NCBI GenBank assembly: GCA_002478885.1 | Contig: DLKC01000028.1 | Span: 1 to 64,000, forward strand | Length of the DNA: 64,000 bases | Direction of reading: 5' to 3' | Origin: Chitinophagaceae bacterium UBA7600 | GTDB lineage: Bacteria > Bacteroidota > Bacteroidia > Chitinophagales > Chitinophagaceae | Shown here: piece by piece, positions 1 through 7,887 of the stretch | Position numbering within the stretch: the first letter of the stretch is position 1 | Layout: every line of letters starts with the position of its first letter | The notes under the pieces: generated by a model | What the model saw: only the letters and a program-made list of their open reading frames with translations | Databases searched by the model: none | What the model was told of the DNA's origin: nothing | Made by a program: the position numbers and the translations under genes

Positions 1-74
1 GTGACCCCGCAGGGACTCGAACCCTGGACCTACTGATTAAGAGTCAGTAGCTCTACCAACTGAGCTACGGAGTC
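1..74 (-). tRNA. tRNA-Lys (anticodon CTT)
   Basis: The reverse strand folds as a complete cloverleaf. The acceptor stem GACTCCG (5' end at 74) pairs with CGGGGTC, the D arm begins GCTCAGTTGG, the anticodon stem ACTGA/TCAGT closes a CTCTTAA loop, and the T arm holds GGTTCGAGTCC. Loop positions 34-36 read CTT, decoding the AAG lysine codon. The discriminator A is at position 2 and position 1 would be the first C of CCA if that is encoded, so the extreme 3' end lies outside the window. Confidence 0.95.
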
Positions 75-171
75 GCGGGTTGCAAATTTAGGGATGCCGT
101 TGTTATTTTCAAATAATTAGTAAATGTTTGCAGTTAATTTGCATTTGCAAAACGCAGCTCATAAAGCGAAT

Positions 172-738
172 ATGAAAAAACTCATTATTATTACAGCACC
201 TTCAGGAGCAGGCAAAACTTCCATTACAAAATACTTGTTGAATAAGTATCCACAGCTGGCGTTTTCTGTTTCTGCCGCTACGCGGAAGCCGAGAGAGCAG
301 GAAGTAGAGGGCAAAGATTATTATTTTATGTCTGCCGAAGCTTTTCACAAAAAAATAGGCGAGGACGCTTTTATTGAGTGGGAAATGGTTTACGAGGGTA
401 AATTTTATGGTACATTAAGGAGCGAGTTGGAGCGTTTGTGGGAGCTGGGAAAAACCCCTGTACTCGATATTGATGTAAAGGGTGCGATACATGTTCGTGA
501 GCAATATGCAAATAATACACTAGCTATTTTTATTGAACCCCCATCGATGGCAGAATTGAAAAAAAGATTGGAAAGCCGTGGCACAGAAAATATGGAAAGT
601 ATGCAAACAAGGCTTAGCAAAGCTGAATACGAGGTGTCATTCAAAGGCCAATTTGATAAAGTTATTGTAAATGACGACCTGCAGAGGGCTTGCGAAGAAA
701 CAGAAACTGCAATTATAGAATATCTTGGCTGGCAGTAA
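172..738 (+). CDS. gmk: Guanylate kinase
   Basis: This cytoplasmic enzyme phosphorylates GMP to GDP with ATP in guanine nucleotide synthesis and salvage. The 188-residue protein is the usual length. The P-loop APSGAGKT lies at residues 9-16, followed by the GMP-binding segment with SAATRKPREQE and GKDYYFM. An in-frame ATG exists at 124, but the family N terminus (MKKLIIITAPSG) starts at 172, so I chose 172. The next gene, an SDR, starts 37 bases after the stop on the same strand and may be cotranscribed. Identification is firm. Confidence 0.95.
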   Translation: MKKLIIITAPSGAGKTSITKYLLNKYPQLAFSVSAATRKPREQEVEGKDYYFMSAEAFHKKIGEDAFIEWEMVYEGKFYGTLRSELERLWELGKTPVLDIDVKGAIHVREQYANNTLAIFIEPPSMAELKKRLESRGTENMESMQTRLSKAEYEVSFKGQFDKVIVNDDLQRACEETETAIIEYLGWQ

Positions 739-775
739 AAGAACGGAATGCTTAACTACTAATATACCGATACTG

Positions 776-1594
776 ATGAGCTTTAAAAACCGAACCATAT
801 TTATTACCGGAGCCAGCCGGGGTATAGGGAAAGCCATTGCACTAAAACTTGCTGCTGCCGGTGCGAATATTGTTATTGCATCGAAAAGTACAGAAGAGAA
901 CCCGAAACTTGGAGGCACTATATACAGCACTGCGTCAGAGGTTGAAGCGGTCGGCGGTAAGGCTTTGCCCATACAGGTAGATATAAGATTTGAAGAGCAG
1001 GTACAGGCGGCAGTGCAGAAGGCTGTAGAAGTGTTTGGTGGTATTGACATCGTTATAAACAATGCCTCAGCTATTCAATTGACCAATACATTGCAAACAG
1101 AAATGAAGCGCTTTGACCTGATGCACGACATTAATGTAAGAGGCACTTTCCTGGTCACCAAACATTGTATTCCTTATTTGAAAAAAGGTACGAATGCACA
1201 TATTCTAACCTTATCACCGCCGCTTAATTTAGATTTAAAATGGTTATCGCCGCATGTTGCCTATACCATGAGCAAATACAATATGAGTATGATGGCTATG
1301 GCGTGGTCTGCTGAACTGAAACCATTTAATGTCGCGTCGAACGCGTTGTGGCCAAGAACTACTATTGATACGGCAGCCGTCAGAAATTTGCTTGGTGGCG
1401 AAGTGCTTGCCAAGATGAGCCGAAAGCCGGAGATACTAGCCGACGCAGCTTTTTTCATATTGTGGAAGACATCGCTTCAATATAGCGGCAACACTTTTAT
1501 TGATGAAGAGGTTCTGGCGAAAGAAGGTATTACCGATCTCGACCAATATGCAGTTGTACAAGGCGCCAAGCTCTATCCAGATCTTTTTATTTAG
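776..1594 (+). CDS. SDR oxidoreductase, HSDL2-like
   Basis: This is a classical short-chain dehydrogenase of 272 residues. The Rossmann glycine motif TGASRGIG is at residues 11-18, NNAS is at 95-98, and the catalytic YxxxK is Tyr163 and Lys167. The pattern of the first 200 residues, including the ENPKLGGTIYSTASEVEAVGG stretch after the second strand, resembles the hydroxysteroid-dehydrogenase-like 2 group, which is NAD(P)-dependent. The substrate is unknown. An upstream in-frame start at 725 would overlap gmk and add residues unlike the family, so ATG 776 is preferred. It lies between gmk and pfkB on the same strand. Confidence 0.85.
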   Translation: MSFKNRTIFITGASRGIGKAIALKLAAAGANIVIASKSTEENPKLGGTIYSTASEVEAVGGKALPIQVDIRFEEQVQAAVQKAVEVFGGIDIVINNASAIQLTNTLQTEMKRFDLMHDINVRGTFLVTKHCIPYLKKGTNAHILTLSPPLNLDLKWLSPHVAYTMSKYNMSMMAMAWSAELKPFNVASNALWPRTTIDTAAVRNLLGGEVLAKMSRKPEILADAAFFILWKTSLQYSGNTFIDEEVLAKEGITDLDQYAVVQGAKLYPDLFI

Positions 1595-1625
1595 CATCTT
1601 TTTGTAACCCTAACCAATATATTTG

Positions 1626-2558
1626 ATGGAAAAGGTATTAACAATTACACTAAACCCGGCAATCGATAAAAGCACTGTTATTCAAACAATGGCTCCGGAA
1701 AAAAAATTAAGATGTGCTCCCCCAAATTTTGAGCCGGGCGGAGGCGGTGTAAATGTATCAAGAGCAATAAGAAAACTCGGGGGTACCTCAACTGCACTCT
1801 TTTTTGCTGGTGGCCATACCGGCTCATTCTTCCTGTCGTTGCTACAAAGAGAATCTATCGATGCTGTAGCAATTCCTATTAATGCTTTTACAAGGGAAAA
1901 CCTGATCGTTTTTGAGGAATCGACAGGCCAGCAATATCGTTTTGGAATGCCTGGCCCTTCTGTGACAGAAACTGATTGGAATGCCGTGCTTCATTTTCTT
2001 TCTAGCGAAAGTGGATATGAATATGTAGTTATAAGCGGCAGTAATCCCAACGGTGTTCCACCGGATTTTTACAAAGAGGCTGCTAAAATTGTAAGAAACA
2101 AAAAGGCAAAACTCGTTGCAGATACTTCGGGCGATACTTTGAAAACTATCCTCGATTGCGGCATTTTTCTTGCTAAACCTAACCTCGGTGAACTGGCTGG
2201 CCTTGTGGGCACCGAAGAACTGGATGCTCATTCTGCCATAGATGCTGCAAAATCGGTTATTAACAATGGAAAATGCGAAGTGTTGGTTGTTTCTATGGGC
2301 GCTTTTGGGGCCTTGCTGGTAACGGCTAACGAGGTATTTCATTCACCATCGCCGGCTGTTAAAAGAAAAAGTACAGTGGGTGCGGGAGATAGTATGGTTG
2401 CTGGATTAATAACCGGGTTTACAAAAGGACTATCACTTAAAAACGTATTACGATATGGTATCGCCAGCGGAACAGCGGCAACACTTAATTCGGGAACGGC
2501 CTTGTGCAATATTGAAGATGTTGAAAGAATTTACTCGCAATTGCTAATGACAAACTAA
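1626..2558 (+). CDS. pfkB: PfkB-type 6-phosphofructokinase (or related hexose-phosphate kinase)
   Basis: This is a ribokinase-fold sugar-phosphate kinase of 310 residues. From its N terminus (MEKVLTITLNPAIDKST) through FEPGGGGVNVSRAIRKLGG (GGGG at 38-41) and QYRFGMPGP, it closely follows the E. coli minor phosphofructokinase PfkB. The ATP/anion-hole motif STVGAGDSMVAG contains the catalytic Asp255. The likely reaction is fructose 6-phosphate to fructose 1,6-bisphosphate with ATP. 1-phosphofructokinase and tagatose-6-phosphate kinase share the fold, so specificity is inferred from resemblance. A TTG two codons upstream (1623) is in frame, but ATG 1626 fits better. Confidence 0.85.
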   Translation: MEKVLTITLNPAIDKSTVIQTMAPEKKLRCAPPNFEPGGGGVNVSRAIRKLGGTSTALFFAGGHTGSFFLSLLQRESIDAVAIPINAFTRENLIVFEESTGQQYRFGMPGPSVTETDWNAVLHFLSSESGYEYVVISGSNPNGVPPDFYKEAAKIVRNKKAKLVADTSGDTLKTILDCGIFLAKPNLGELAGLVGTEELDAHSAIDAAKSVINNGKCEVLVVSMGAFGALLVTANEVFHSPSPAVKRKSTVGAGDSMVAGLITGFTKGLSLKNVLRYGIASGTAATLNSGTALCNIEDVERIYSQLLMTN

Positions 2559-2621
2559 TATTTATTATTAAGGCAACTCTTTAAATTCATTTATTGTATT
2601 AATAGCAAATAAAATTACCAG

Positions 2622-3146
2622 ATGAAATTAATCGCCACATTATTCTTAACCATTTTAGCTCCTTTTTTTGCGACACTTGATCTGAAACCTGCCGACAGTG
2701 AGAGCAAAATTGGCTTCGTTATAAAAAATTTTGGTATAAATGTCGAAGGTGAACTAAAGGGAATAACTGGGAAAATAAAGTGGGATGAAACAAATCCGGC
2801 CGCTGCATCTTTTAATGTTAATGTTGATGTAAGAACAATTAATACCGGTATAGACATGCGGGATACACATCTTAAAAAGGAAGAATACTTCAATGTGGAC
2901 AAATATCCCGTCATAAATTTCACCAGTACTGCTGTTTCTTCCTCAACTGTATCCGGAAACCTTACCATCAAAGGAATTTCCAAGCCTATAAGTTTTCCTT
3001 ACACGGTTTCCAAACCGTTAAAGGGTGCAGGCTTTATTTTCGAGGGTAGCTTTTCTATTAACCGGAAAGACTTTGATATTGGTAGCAGCAGTTTTTCTCT
3101 TAGCGATGCTGTTACGGTTAATCTTAAAGTTAAGGCCAATCCATAA
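2622..3146 (+). CDS. YceI family secreted lipid-binding protein
   Basis: The protein has 174 residues with an N-terminal hydrophobic signal (MKLIATLFLTILAPFFA). The mature part begins with the YceI pattern LKPADSESKIGFVIKNFGINVEGELKG and continues with FNVNVDVRTINTGIDMRDTHLKKEEYFNVDKYPVINFTST, which is the hallmark of the YceI beta-barrel fold. Characterised relatives bind isoprenoid or other lipids in a hydrophobic pocket. Here it is presumably periplasmic. It ends 68 bases before tRNA-Arg. The function in this organism is not known, and isoprenoid binding would be in keeping with, but is not shown by, the nearby GGGP synthase. Confidence 0.85.
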   Translation: MKLIATLFLTILAPFFATLDLKPADSESKIGFVIKNFGINVEGELKGITGKIKWDETNPAAASFNVNVDVRTINTGIDMRDTHLKKEEYFNVDKYPVINFTSTAVSSSTVSGNLTIKGISKPISFPYTVSKPLKGAGFIFEGSFSINRKDFDIGSSSFSLSDAVTVNLKVKANP

Positions 3147-3214
3147 ATTTAATGACAGTACCGGTTTACTGTAAATTATAATGAGCATACCTGTACATTT
3201 GCAGCTGAAATTTA

Positions 3215-3286
3215 GGTCCCGTAGTACAATGGATAGTACGCAAGTCTCCGGAACTTGATATCCCAGTTCGATTCTGGGCGGGACCA
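3215..3286 (+). tRNA. tRNA-Arg (anticodon CCG)
   Basis: This is a 72-nt cloverleaf. The acceptor stem GGTCCCG (3215-3221) pairs with CGGGACC (3279-3285) and the discriminator is A at 3286. The anticodon stem CAAGT/ACTTG closes the loop CTCCGGA, giving anticodon CCG, which reads the arginine codon CGG. The T arm contains AGTTCGATTCT. CCA is not encoded, because the next bases are CTA. Confidence 0.95.
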
Positions 3287-3423
3287 CTACCTCCTTCTTC
3301 TCTGCACGAGCGCAGCAAAAAAATTAAATTTCAGTTACTTCAAACCGAATATTTTTTAAATCAGATCAAGCCGCTCTTCTTTAAGATTTTTCCCGTATTT
3401 TGACGCGGTGAATTTGATTCTGG

Positions 3424-3442
3424 TATGATAATTATTATCATA
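3424..3442. promoter_or_regulatory. Fur-type operator palindrome upstream of the GGGP synthase gene
   Basis: Positions 3424-3442 form a perfect 19-bp palindrome around T3433. Its inner 15 bases, TGATAATTATTATCA (3426-3440), match exactly the 7-1-7 Fur box consensus TGATAATNATTATCA known from Bacillus. It lies 50 bases before the ATG at 3493 and just upstream of a -7-like TATTTTG, where a bound repressor would cover the -33 region. Binding by Fur or a relative (PerR, Zur) in this organism is inference. Confidence 0.6.
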
Positions 3443-3492
3443 AAAGCGGAAATTATTTTGCATTTTTGCAGCAGGCACCATTAATATCAGGC

Positions 3493-4248
3493 ATGAAGCA
3501 ATTGTTATATAATCAGTTAACCGAAAGAAAAAGAGTAGGGCGAAAGTCGTTTACGGTGCTGATTGATCCGGATAAGGTTGATGCAAATAAGATTGACAGG
3601 CTTGTTTCTATTTCCATGGAGGCAAATGTTGACTATTTATTTGTAGGCGGTAGTCTCGTAATTTCCAATAATCTTGATGAATGCATAAAACAAATAAAAG
3701 CTTCCTGCAATATTCCGGTCATTCTTTTTCCCGGTGCCCCTTCGCAAGTGAGTAAATACGCCGACGCGTTGCTTTATCTCTCTTTAATCTCCGGCCGCAA
3801 TCCCGAATTACTTATCGGTCAGCACGTAATAAGCGCGCCTTTTGTAAAAAACAGTGGCCTGGAAATAATGCCGACCGGCTATATGGTCATCGATGGCGGC
3901 GCACCAACCACCGTTTCCTATATCTCAAACGCATCGCCTATCCCTTCTGATAAAAATGAAATAGCCATGTGTACCGCCATGGCTGGCGAAATGCTTGGTA
4001 TGAAATTGATTTATATGGACTCTGGCAGCGGCGCCAAAAGGCCCGTGCCTGAAACCATGATCGAAAAAGTGGCAACCCATATTGAGGCCCCATTGATCGT
4101 AGGTGGAGGCATCACCGATCCTGAAAAAGCTTACCGCAATTGCAGGGCCGGGGCAGATATTATTGTTGTGGGCAACGCCATCGAAAAAGACGATTCACTC
4201 ATCAAAGAAATGAGTGCAGCCATTCACTCGGTTCCCGTAATCGCGTAA
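3493..4248 (+). CDS. Geranylgeranylglyceryl phosphate synthase (PcrB/GGGPS family)
   Basis: This 251-residue TIM-barrel prenyltransferase couples sn-glycerol-1-phosphate to a polyprenyl diphosphate. Family motifs are LIDPDK (23-28), the YMDSGSGA segment (174-181) that lines the active site, GGGI (204-207) and the phosphate-binding VGNAIEKD (226-233). Bacteroidota carry this group II enzyme, and the lipid they make from it is poorly understood. An in-frame TTG at 3466 exists, but ATG 3493 gives the family N terminus. The Fur-type box at 3424-3442 suggests metal-dependent control. dxs, supplying isoprenoid precursors, lies 4 kb away. Confidence 0.9.
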   Translation: MKQLLYNQLTERKRVGRKSFTVLIDPDKVDANKIDRLVSISMEANVDYLFVGGSLVISNNLDECIKQIKASCNIPVILFPGAPSQVSKYADALLYLSLISGRNPELLIGQHVISAPFVKNSGLEIMPTGYMVIDGGAPTTVSYISNASPIPSDKNEIAMCTAMAGEMLGMKLIYMDSGSGAKRPVPETMIEKVATHIEAPLIVGGGITDPEKAYRNCRAGADIIVVGNAIEKDDSLIKEMSAAIHSVPVIA

Positions 4249-4288
4249 CCTTTTCATAATTTTCAGCTTAAGTATCAATTCAATTACA

Positions 4289-4345
4289 TTTTGTGTCCCA
4301 GCTGTTGTAGCATTAGGCCTCGTTCCTTGCGTCGCACTCTTGTAC
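4289..4345 (+). repeat. Intergenic repeat, single A-type arm (copy 1)
   Basis: The core TTGCGTCGCACTCTTGTAC is at 4327-4345, preceded by an outer arm with a diverged GTCCCAGCT and GCATTAGGC matching the family's outer arm. It lies between the GGGP synthase stop and the convergent M28 peptidase stop. No clear partner arm is visible. Confidence 0.8.
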
Positions 4346-4395
4346 GAAAGCCACTCTGCGCAGCAACCATTACCGGCAATTCACTCAAGGGTCAC

Positions 4396-5679
4396 TTATT
4401 TGAGATCCGCCGTATCTACTCTTGTTGGTGTAGCAGTTCCGCTGATGATTGACCTGGCGCTTAACGCGATCGACCTTATAATGGCAGCCATATTTTCCAT
4501 GTCAAGCGTTGAAATTTCATCGCTCACTTTATGATAATTTGGTTCACTATCCATTTTAGAAGTGGAGATAGTATGAGCAGGTACGCCCAAACGCGCAAGT
4601 GTAGCATTATCCGAACGGTAAAAAAGATTCTCCGCAGCATAAGGGTCAGGATAAAATTCAAATCCCGATCCTTTTAGGTTTTGCTGCAATATTTTACCCA
4701 TATCCGTTTTTTCATAACCAGTAATATAGGCGCTGTTTGTTCCCCATTTGGAGGTGGTGCCAATCATTTCTATATTAAACATGGCCATCACATTTGCCGG
4801 ATCAAATTGCCGCGAAAAAAATCTTGAACCAAAACCTCCGGATTCTTCTCCGGTAAACGCAGTGAAAATAAGTGTGCGGTTATTGTTGTTCAGTGCCTTG
4901 AAGTAGCGTGCAAGCATAATAACAGCGGTAGTTCCGGAAGCATCATCATTTGCACCATTATAAATCGAATCACCGTTTACAGGTTTGCCAATGCCAAGAT
5001 GATCGTAATGGCCGGAAAATATTACATACTCTTCTTTCCTTGACTTGCCCGGGAGCATTCCTGCAACATTCATCAACTGCAATGTGTCAAAACTGTGTTT
5101 TGCCTGAACGTTATATTTCTCAATGGGCTTATTGTTTAAAAAGAAAATAACATTGCCTGCTGTCGAGGGTAGGTTTCTTTTGAGGAAATTAAGGTTAACA
5201 AACTGTTTGGAGAAAGAGCTGTCAACGTCGACGATATAGTTTTTTCCTGATTGGATAAACTGGAATGCCGTTGAGAAAAAATCATCGCCGGAACTGATAT
5301 TTTTCTTTTCATAACCAGCGCTTTCTGTCAAAGAAAATTCTTTTTGCGTAGTGATAATAACAGTATTTTTCTGAGTGACCGCATCTTCGTTTAGAGTGCC
5401 TTCCTGGCTGATGAGTGTCGGCTTGTAAATGGTAAAGCGTTGAAAATAGTCTTTTGCGCCCGTAAGCGGTTTCAGGCCAGCTTCTCTAAACTCGTTACTG
5501 ATGAATGTTGCTGCTTTTTCAATTCCGGGACTATTGATTTTCCTGCCTTGCATGTCGTCTGCGGCAAGCCTACTTTCTATTGCGGCAACTTTGTCGGCGT
5601 TTATGATTTTTTTTATATCCTGCGCAAAAAGCAGGTGGGTCGATAACAGGGCTGCAGTAATATTAAGGAGTTTTTTCAT
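4396..5679 (-). CDS. Secreted M28-family zinc aminopeptidase
   Basis: This is a 427-residue exported metallopeptidase with the signal peptide MKKLLNITAALLSTHLLFAQ. The M28 zinc ligands are visible: His224 in FSGHYDHLG, Asp245 or 246 in NGANDDASGT, the catalytic pair Glu278/Glu279 in FTGEESG, Glu304 in NIEMIG and a C-terminal His in NYHKVSDE. It probably trims N-terminal residues from peptides in the periplasm or outside the cell. The reading frame stays open upstream to 5808 through a dispersed repeat, but the signal peptide fixes the start at 5679. It is convergent with the GGGP synthase gene. Confidence 0.9.
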   Translation of the reverse strand: MKKLLNITAALLSTHLLFAQDIKKIINADKVAAIESRLAADDMQGRKINSPGIEKAATFISNEFREAGLKPLTGAKDYFQRFTIYKPTLISQEGTLNEDAVTQKNTVIITTQKEFSLTESAGYEKKNISSGDDFFSTAFQFIQSGKNYIVDVDSSFSKQFVNLNFLKRNLPSTAGNVIFFLNNKPIEKYNVQAKHSFDTLQLMNVAGMLPGKSRKEEYVIFSGHYDHLGIGKPVNGDSIYNGANDDASGTTAVIMLARYFKALNNNNRTLIFTAFTGEESGGFGSRFFSRQFDPANVMAMFNIEMIGTTSKWGTNSAYITGYEKTDMGKILQQNLKGSGFEFYPDPYAAENLFYRSDNATLARLGVPAHTISTSKMDSEPNYHKVSDEISTLDMENMAAIIRSIALSARSIISGTATPTRVDTADLK

Positions 5680-5705
5680 ATAGAAACTTTGTTGCGATAA
5701 AATAA

Positions 5706-5730
5706 AACGAATGCCATTGTAGCATTCGTT
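5706..5730 (-). terminator. Rho-independent terminator of the lytTR operon, or 5' hairpin of the M28 gene
   Basis: A perfect 9-bp stem AACGAATGC/GCATTCGTT closes a 7-nt loop. On the minus strand it is followed by TTTATTTTATC. It is downstream of the response regulator (stop at 5830) but only 27 bases before the M28 start, so it could end the first transcript or lie at the front of the second. Confidence 0.6.
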
Positions 5731-5770
5731 GTTCGTATTTTTACTGAATTTGCCGATTAAGTTTCGGAAC

Positions 5771-5823
5771 CCTGAAGTGTGCGACGCAAGAGGTGATGCC
5801 AGTTGCATTGCAGTTGGGTCACA
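5771..5823 (-). repeat. Intergenic repeat, single A-type arm (copy 2)
   Basis: The core AAGTGTGCGACGCAA is at 5775-5789, followed by GATGCCA and an outer end near GGGTCAC. It sits just beyond the stop of the response regulator gene and inside the upstream open frame of the M28 gene. Confidence 0.8.
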
Positions 5824-5829
5824 AGGAAT

Positions 5830-6564
5830 TTAGAAACTCATCATTTCTTTAAACTTTACAGTTTGCCGGCGGCTTACTTCAATTTTTTCACCGCCTTTTA
5901 GTTCAACCAGGAGGCCGCCGTTAAAGTAGGGCTCAATTTTTTCAATCCAGCGAAGATTGATAATATGCTTGCGGTTCGCACGGAAAAACACTCGTTCATC
6001 AAGGCGCTCTTCGAGCGCATTCAGCGATTTTAAAATTAGTGGTTTATTATTGGCAAAGAACACTTTTGCATAGTTGCCGACGCTTTCGAAAAGTCTTATC
6101 TCGCTTAATTTTACGAACCAGCAGCGCTCGCCATCTTTCACGAAAACCTGGTCGTCTTCGGTAAGAGGCCCGCGATTTAGAATGCCATTTGCTTCATTCT
6201 TTTCTTTGCTTATTTCGTACTGTAGTTTGTGAATTGCGTCGGCCAGCCGTTTTGGTTCAATGGGTTTTAAAAGATAATCCAGTGCATTTACTTCAAACGC
6301 TTTTAAAGCATACTCGTCATAGGCGGTTGTAAATATCACATGCGGCGCTTTGTCGAGTTCAGACAAAAGATCGAACCCAGTTTTGCCGGGCATTTGAATA
6401 TCGAGAAAAATGAGGTCGGGGTTTTGTGTTTCAATTTTCTCAATGCCCTCATCCACATTGGCAGCTTCATCCATTATCTGGATGTCAGAAAAGTCCTGCA
6501 GCAGTTTTTTCAGTTCTGAACGTGCCAGGCGTTCATCGTCAATAATAATTGCTTTGATCGGCAT
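5830..6564 (-). CDS. LytTR-family response regulator
   Basis: The protein has 244 residues: an N-terminal receiver domain with acidic pair DD at 9-10, phosphoacceptor Asp55 in LIFLDIQMPG, TTAYDEYA and LKPIEP, and a C-terminal LytTR DNA-binding domain from about residue 140 (FVKDGERCWFVKLSEIRLFES, FRANRKHIINL). It is the partner of the LytS-type kinase that ends 23 bases upstream on the same strand, and it probably controls transcription in response to that kinase. An alternative ATG three codons upstream (6573) is possible. The target genes are unknown. Confidence 0.93.
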   Translation of the reverse strand: MPIKAIIIDDERLARSELKKLLQDFSDIQIMDEAANVDEGIEKIETQNPDLIFLDIQMPGKTGFDLLSELDKAPHVIFTTAYDEYALKAFEVNALDYLLKPIEPKRLADAIHKLQYEISKEKNEANGILNRGPLTEDDQVFVKDGERCWFVKLSEIRLFESVGNYAKVFFANNKPLILKSLNALEERLDERVFFRANRKHIINLRWIEKIEPYFNGGLLVELKGGEKIEVSRRQTVKFKEMMSF

Positions 6565-6587
6565 AGTAACCATTTTGTATTGTTTAT

Positions 6588-7634
6588 TTAAATGTTAGCT
6601 ACAGGCAGAATCACTTTTGCTTCTACCATATTTCCGTTTACATTTTTTATATCGAACGAAGCTTTATCGCCATATAAGAGTTTCAACCTGTTCTGGGTGC
6701 TTACAATGCCAAAACCCTCGGGACTTCGCGCTGCACTTAAGGCGCCCGTATTTTGAACTGTAAGCTCTAAATGGTCTTTAATAAAGTCTGATACGATCTT
6801 TATCTTGCCCCCCGATATTTGCTTGCTTATGCCGTGTTTGATGGCGTTTTCAACCAGGGTCTGTAACATCATCGGCGGAATTTCCTGGTCGAGTGTGTCC
6901 TCATCGATATCGTATTCAACCATCAACCTGTCTTCGAAACGGATATGTTCAAGCTCGAGATAATCCTTTACAATATTCAATTCGCGTTCCAAAGGGGCCA
7001 TTTCAATCTTTTCTGCCTGCATACTGCTGCGTAAAATGTTACTAAGCTCGGTAATTGCGGTTCTGGCACGCTCGGGATTTTCATCTACAAGTGCTCTTAT
7101 ACTGTTGAGCGCATTGAAGATAAAATGAGGATTGATATGCGATTTTATGGTCTTTAACTCGAGCTCTTTTACAAGGCTTTCCAAACGTATTTTGTCTAGT
7201 TTTTCCTTCCTGGTTTTTTCGACGTAGTGGTAAGTAAAATAGATGAAATTCCAGATAAGCAAGAAGAGAAAATAGCCGTACCAGGCCCTTACCACTTTAT
7301 TCCAGAAGGTATACTGAGTCATTTGATCGGCTTCCCATTGCATTAATTGGTTGACCCAAATTATCACTAGGGCGTAGATAAAAGAGAAAAAAAGCGTTGT
7401 ACTGAAAATGGCAATAATCTGTTTTCTTATATCCTGGTCAAGTATTTTGCTTCGTTTGATGAAGATTCTCATCAGGTGGGTTGTACCCAAACCGGTGATG
7501 GTATCAAAGGAAAGCATTGGAAAAAAGAACGGGCTGGGCTTTGTGCGTATGGTGTAGTAAAAAAATATCCACAATAAGACATAAGTACTCCAACCACCGA
7601 TCTGGCACAACCAATATGCCGAAATTTTTTTCAT
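6588..7634 (-). CDS. LytS/YehU-type sensor histidine kinase
   Basis: This 348-residue membrane kinase has about four N-terminal transmembrane segments (residues 7-28, 35-58, 72-97, 117-138). A short coiled linker follows, then the His_kinase domain with SHINPHFIFNALNSIRALV (phosphoacceptor probably His170), and an ATPase domain with LVENAIKHGI (N box) and EGFGIVSTQNRLKLLYG (G box). The stimulus is unknown and no periplasmic sensor domain is visible. It is transcribed ahead of the LytTR regulator. An in-frame ATG at 7676 would add 14 residues, but MKKISAYWLCQIGGW is the typical start. Confidence 0.92.
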   Translation of the reverse strand: MKKISAYWLCQIGGWSTYVLLWIFFYYTIRTKPSPFFFPMLSFDTITGLGTTHLMRIFIKRSKILDQDIRKQIIAIFSTTLFFSFIYALVIIWVNQLMQWEADQMTQYTFWNKVVRAWYGYFLFLLIWNFIYFTYHYVEKTRKEKLDKIRLESLVKELELKTIKSHINPHFIFNALNSIRALVDENPERARTAITELSNILRSSMQAEKIEMAPLERELNIVKDYLELEHIRFEDRLMVEYDIDEDTLDQEIPPMMLQTLVENAIKHGISKQISGGKIKIVSDFIKDHLELTVQNTGALSAARSPEGFGIVSTQNRLKLLYGDKASFDIKNVNGNMVEAKVILPVANI

Positions 7635-7861
7635 TATTGTCTGGTTAAGATTAAGCCGGCTAAAACAGTGCGACACAAATTACACAAAGCAAATAAAACC
7701 ATAAAGGTCAAATTTAGCTGAACCGATGAGGAAACTGCCAGGCCATATGATTAAAGGCAAATAGTGCGGGTATTTGGTAATAAATAATTTTGAGTTTGGT
7801 GAACCACTTATATGGTATGTTCGTTTTAACATGTTAACCCGGCATAATCGCCACAAAATTG

Positions 7862-7869
7862 TACTTTTA
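7862..7869 (+). promoter_or_regulatory. Candidate -7 box of dxs
   Basis: TACTTTTA differs from the Bacteroidota -7 consensus TAnnTTTG only in the last base and lies 18 bases before the dxs ATG. A 12-bp palindrome TTAACATGTTAA (7826-7837) lies just upstream in the -33 area and could be an operator, but nothing else supports that. Confidence 0.35.
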
Positions 7870-7887
7870 CAGCTTAAAATATCCTGA

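Noticed and set aside
7661..7680. CAGTGCGACACAA upstream of the lytS-type gene
   Set aside because: It resembles a hybrid of the A and B cores, but no arm sequence is clear beside it. It may be a decayed copy, not listed as a feature.
7826..7837. TTAACATGTTAA palindrome upstream of dxs
   Set aside because: A 12-bp AT-rich palindrome is not rare in such DNA, and no second copy or partner regulator is seen here, so no operator is claimed.
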